This document shows, one piece after another, positions 62,334 through 64,000 of a stretch of DNA of 64,000 nucleotides (positions are counted from its first letter, which is position 1; every line of letters begins with the position of its first letter). The translations under genes and the position numbers were made by a program. The notes beneath the pieces are model-generated. The model was not told the DNA's origin. It made no database searches and was given only the letters and a program-made list of their open reading frames with translations. This stretch comes from Gracilaria gracilis. Taxonomy: Eukaryota > Rhodophyta > Florideophyceae > Gracilariales > Gracilariaceae. The stretch lies in contig JARGSG010000095.1 of NCBI GenBank assembly GCA_030374805.1, positions 186,001 to 250,000 of the forward strand, read 5' to 3'.

Positions 62334-64000
62334 GAGGGCATCGTTCTTGAGGCCGAAGAGGTGGCGAGGAGGTCGGTGAGCACAACATCATTAGTCCCTG
62401 CTGATGTTGTCCATATTGTCGTAGAGAACGACTGTAGATTCTCGAGTAGTGTAAACGACAGGAGGCAGAGGAAGCAAAGAATGACATAACGCTGGCTTTG
62501 CAGCTCACGAGACTGCCGCGCCCGCGGTAGTGAAATGGTTCATTGGCTGGTGTCCCCATGTTTATTAGCAATAACCGTCTCGTCCGGCGGCATTGTACCA
62601 TATCAGCCATAAGAACGCGGGTAACGCTAGCTCTTGAGATCGTACAGTATTTACTTACAGGGTAATTTGGCTTGTTGGGTTTTCATGGCTCGTAGGTTTT
62701 AAACTTACTATTGTTTACATGTAGCGCTCCTTTTTACTGTGGTCTCGGGGGCTGTAGGAATTCGATATCCATACATTTTGTACTCTTGATCGCGAAGCCC
62801 TTACTACGAAGGCAATGCTACTCGCGTTCACCTGAAGTACATAATGCTCAGTCACAATCCGCAGGAAAACCAGCGGTGTGCCTTTTCTTGGTAATATCTT
62901 TCAAAACTTCCCAAGTTGCAAAAACAGCACAAAAGCGCCGCGTCACACAGGGTATTTTGCTGCTTTTCTGGATTGAAGCCGTTTTCTGTAGCCAATGGCT
63001 ACTCTTTTAATTATTCATGGACGAATACCGAAAACTTCTTGAACTCGATGTCATAAAAGGCCTGGTTAGCGGTTATTTTTAATAACACGCAAAAAAAACA
63101 CCTTCAAGTTCCAACAATGTCTGCGCAAAATACATAAGTACGCGTTGTACAAAAAAATACAGAACAGAAACTGTAATTTGTACATCATCGCAAATCGCAA
63201 AGACAAAGCTGTGTTTTGAGCTAAAGTCTAGATTGCTCAGTCGAAATCTGCAGGAAAACTAGTTATCTGCCTATTTTTGGTAATCTCTTTCAAAATTGGG
63301 CTAGCTACCAAATCTACCGCTTATACATAGAATGCGTACAGCTGTTTCAAAAACAGCGTCACTGAGCATGCAATATACACCCCTAGAAATGCGCCGTGTC
63401 ACACGGCGCATTTTGTTGCCGTTCTGGACAGACAGCACAAGTAGCTTTAAAGTTTACATACGTGTAAAGTGCAAGACAATTAAACGCAGATAAATTGCCA
63501 CACTCATTTTTGATTTCTAGACCTAATTGTGCTTGCGCCTTCCAATTTGTAAACTAAACTAAATATCAAATTACGGATATCGTCAAGACCCATAGTTTGT
63601 GAATTTCCCGCATGCTCCTGTGTGGTACAAATCTTTGCTGTAATAAGAACTGCCTAAGTTACTGAAGGGAAGACCGACAAACACCGATGTGGGTCTACTG
63701 ATGACGTTGGTATCCCTTATTGCTCACATGAGCTACTTAGGATCCTGAACACAGTTAAAATTTGTTACATGCGTTATGTGATCGCGAGAAGTGTTCGGAC
63801 TATTTACCTACATAAGTAAAGCGGCGACGGATGCTTCACTATTGTCGTTAGAGATACTACTACCATCTTTTCAGTTTGGAAGTTTAACTGGCCAGTTCGG
63901 CTGCAACCTCATCGGATTGCGAAACGAGGGAGCGTATCGATATGTACGCGTATGTGGACAGCTTGGAGATTCTCTCTACATAGCAGCCAAACGTGTAGGC
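62334..64000. other. intergenic to window end (copy 2)
   Basis: It repeats 21152-22811, including the diverged direct repeat and the perfect hairpin at 63387-63413. No gene supported. Confidence 0.5.

Larger units (their letters stand above)
41466..64000. repeat. copy 2 of the large direct duplication
   Basis: From about 41466 to the window end the sequence repeats 5240-22811 in the same order and orientation. The offset rises from about 36.2 kb to about 41.2 kb through two insertions (Harbinger and a 2.27-kb segment). The exception is the inverted palindrome centre. Identity looks like roughly 99% in most stretches. The duplication continues beyond the window. Confidence 0.9.

Overview
The window is nuclear eukaryotic DNA. 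Its genes are short and almost intronless, TATA boxes lie about 100-125 bp upstream of many start codons, small secreted proteins are common, and a chromodomain Ty3/Gypsy retroelement and a PIF/Harbinger DNA transposon are present. A florideophyte red alga (Chondrus-like) is the best guess from this style, but that is inference: no marker gene fixes the taxon.

Layout. 1-5200: a MITE-like repeat, one two-exon secreted-protein gene, a 234-bp solo LTR and a decayed GMC oxidoreductase. 5205-22811 (continuing to at least the window limit of its twin): copy 1 of a large direct duplication. 23373-27400: a small Cys-rich secreted peptide, a GC-rich minisatellite, a second solo LTR, a second copy of the MITE and a pair of 143-bp direct repeats. 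27449-29676 and 40877-41465: a reverse transcriptase/RNase H retroelement split by a nested, apparently young chromovirus (29677-40871) that carries a long extra ORF on the opposite strand. 41466-64000: copy 2 of the duplication, running off the window end.

Each copy holds, in order: a large palindrome (arms about 2.7-2.85 kb) in which each arm carries a secreted vWA-domain gene followed by a C2H2 zinc-finger gene, with a second, divergent vWA gene in the spacer; a 699-residue Cys-rich membrane protein; a small CK1/VRK-like kinase; a three-finger C2H2 protein; and a Gly-rich secreted protein. The copies differ in three structural ways. The palindrome centre (about 7.1-11.1 kb versus 43.3-47.3 kb) is inverted. 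Copy 2 carries a complete-looking Harbinger element (52899-55625, 3-bp TSD AAT) where copy 1 has the empty site. Copy 2 also carries a 2.27-kb unclassified insertion (57335-59602, flanked by CTAGT) where copy 1 has one CTAGT.

Most other differences are one-base insertions that disrupt reading frames, clustered in copy 1 for 5-18 kb and in copy 2 for 60-61 kb. They may be decay after duplication, or unpolished long-read consensus; the duplication itself could be real or two haplotypes joined in assembly.

The strongest leads are the flip-prone vWA/zinc-finger palindrome with arm-to-arm conversion, and the chromovirus with its antisense ORF and a dense genome-wide array of the octamer CCGNNCGG in all three codon phases.
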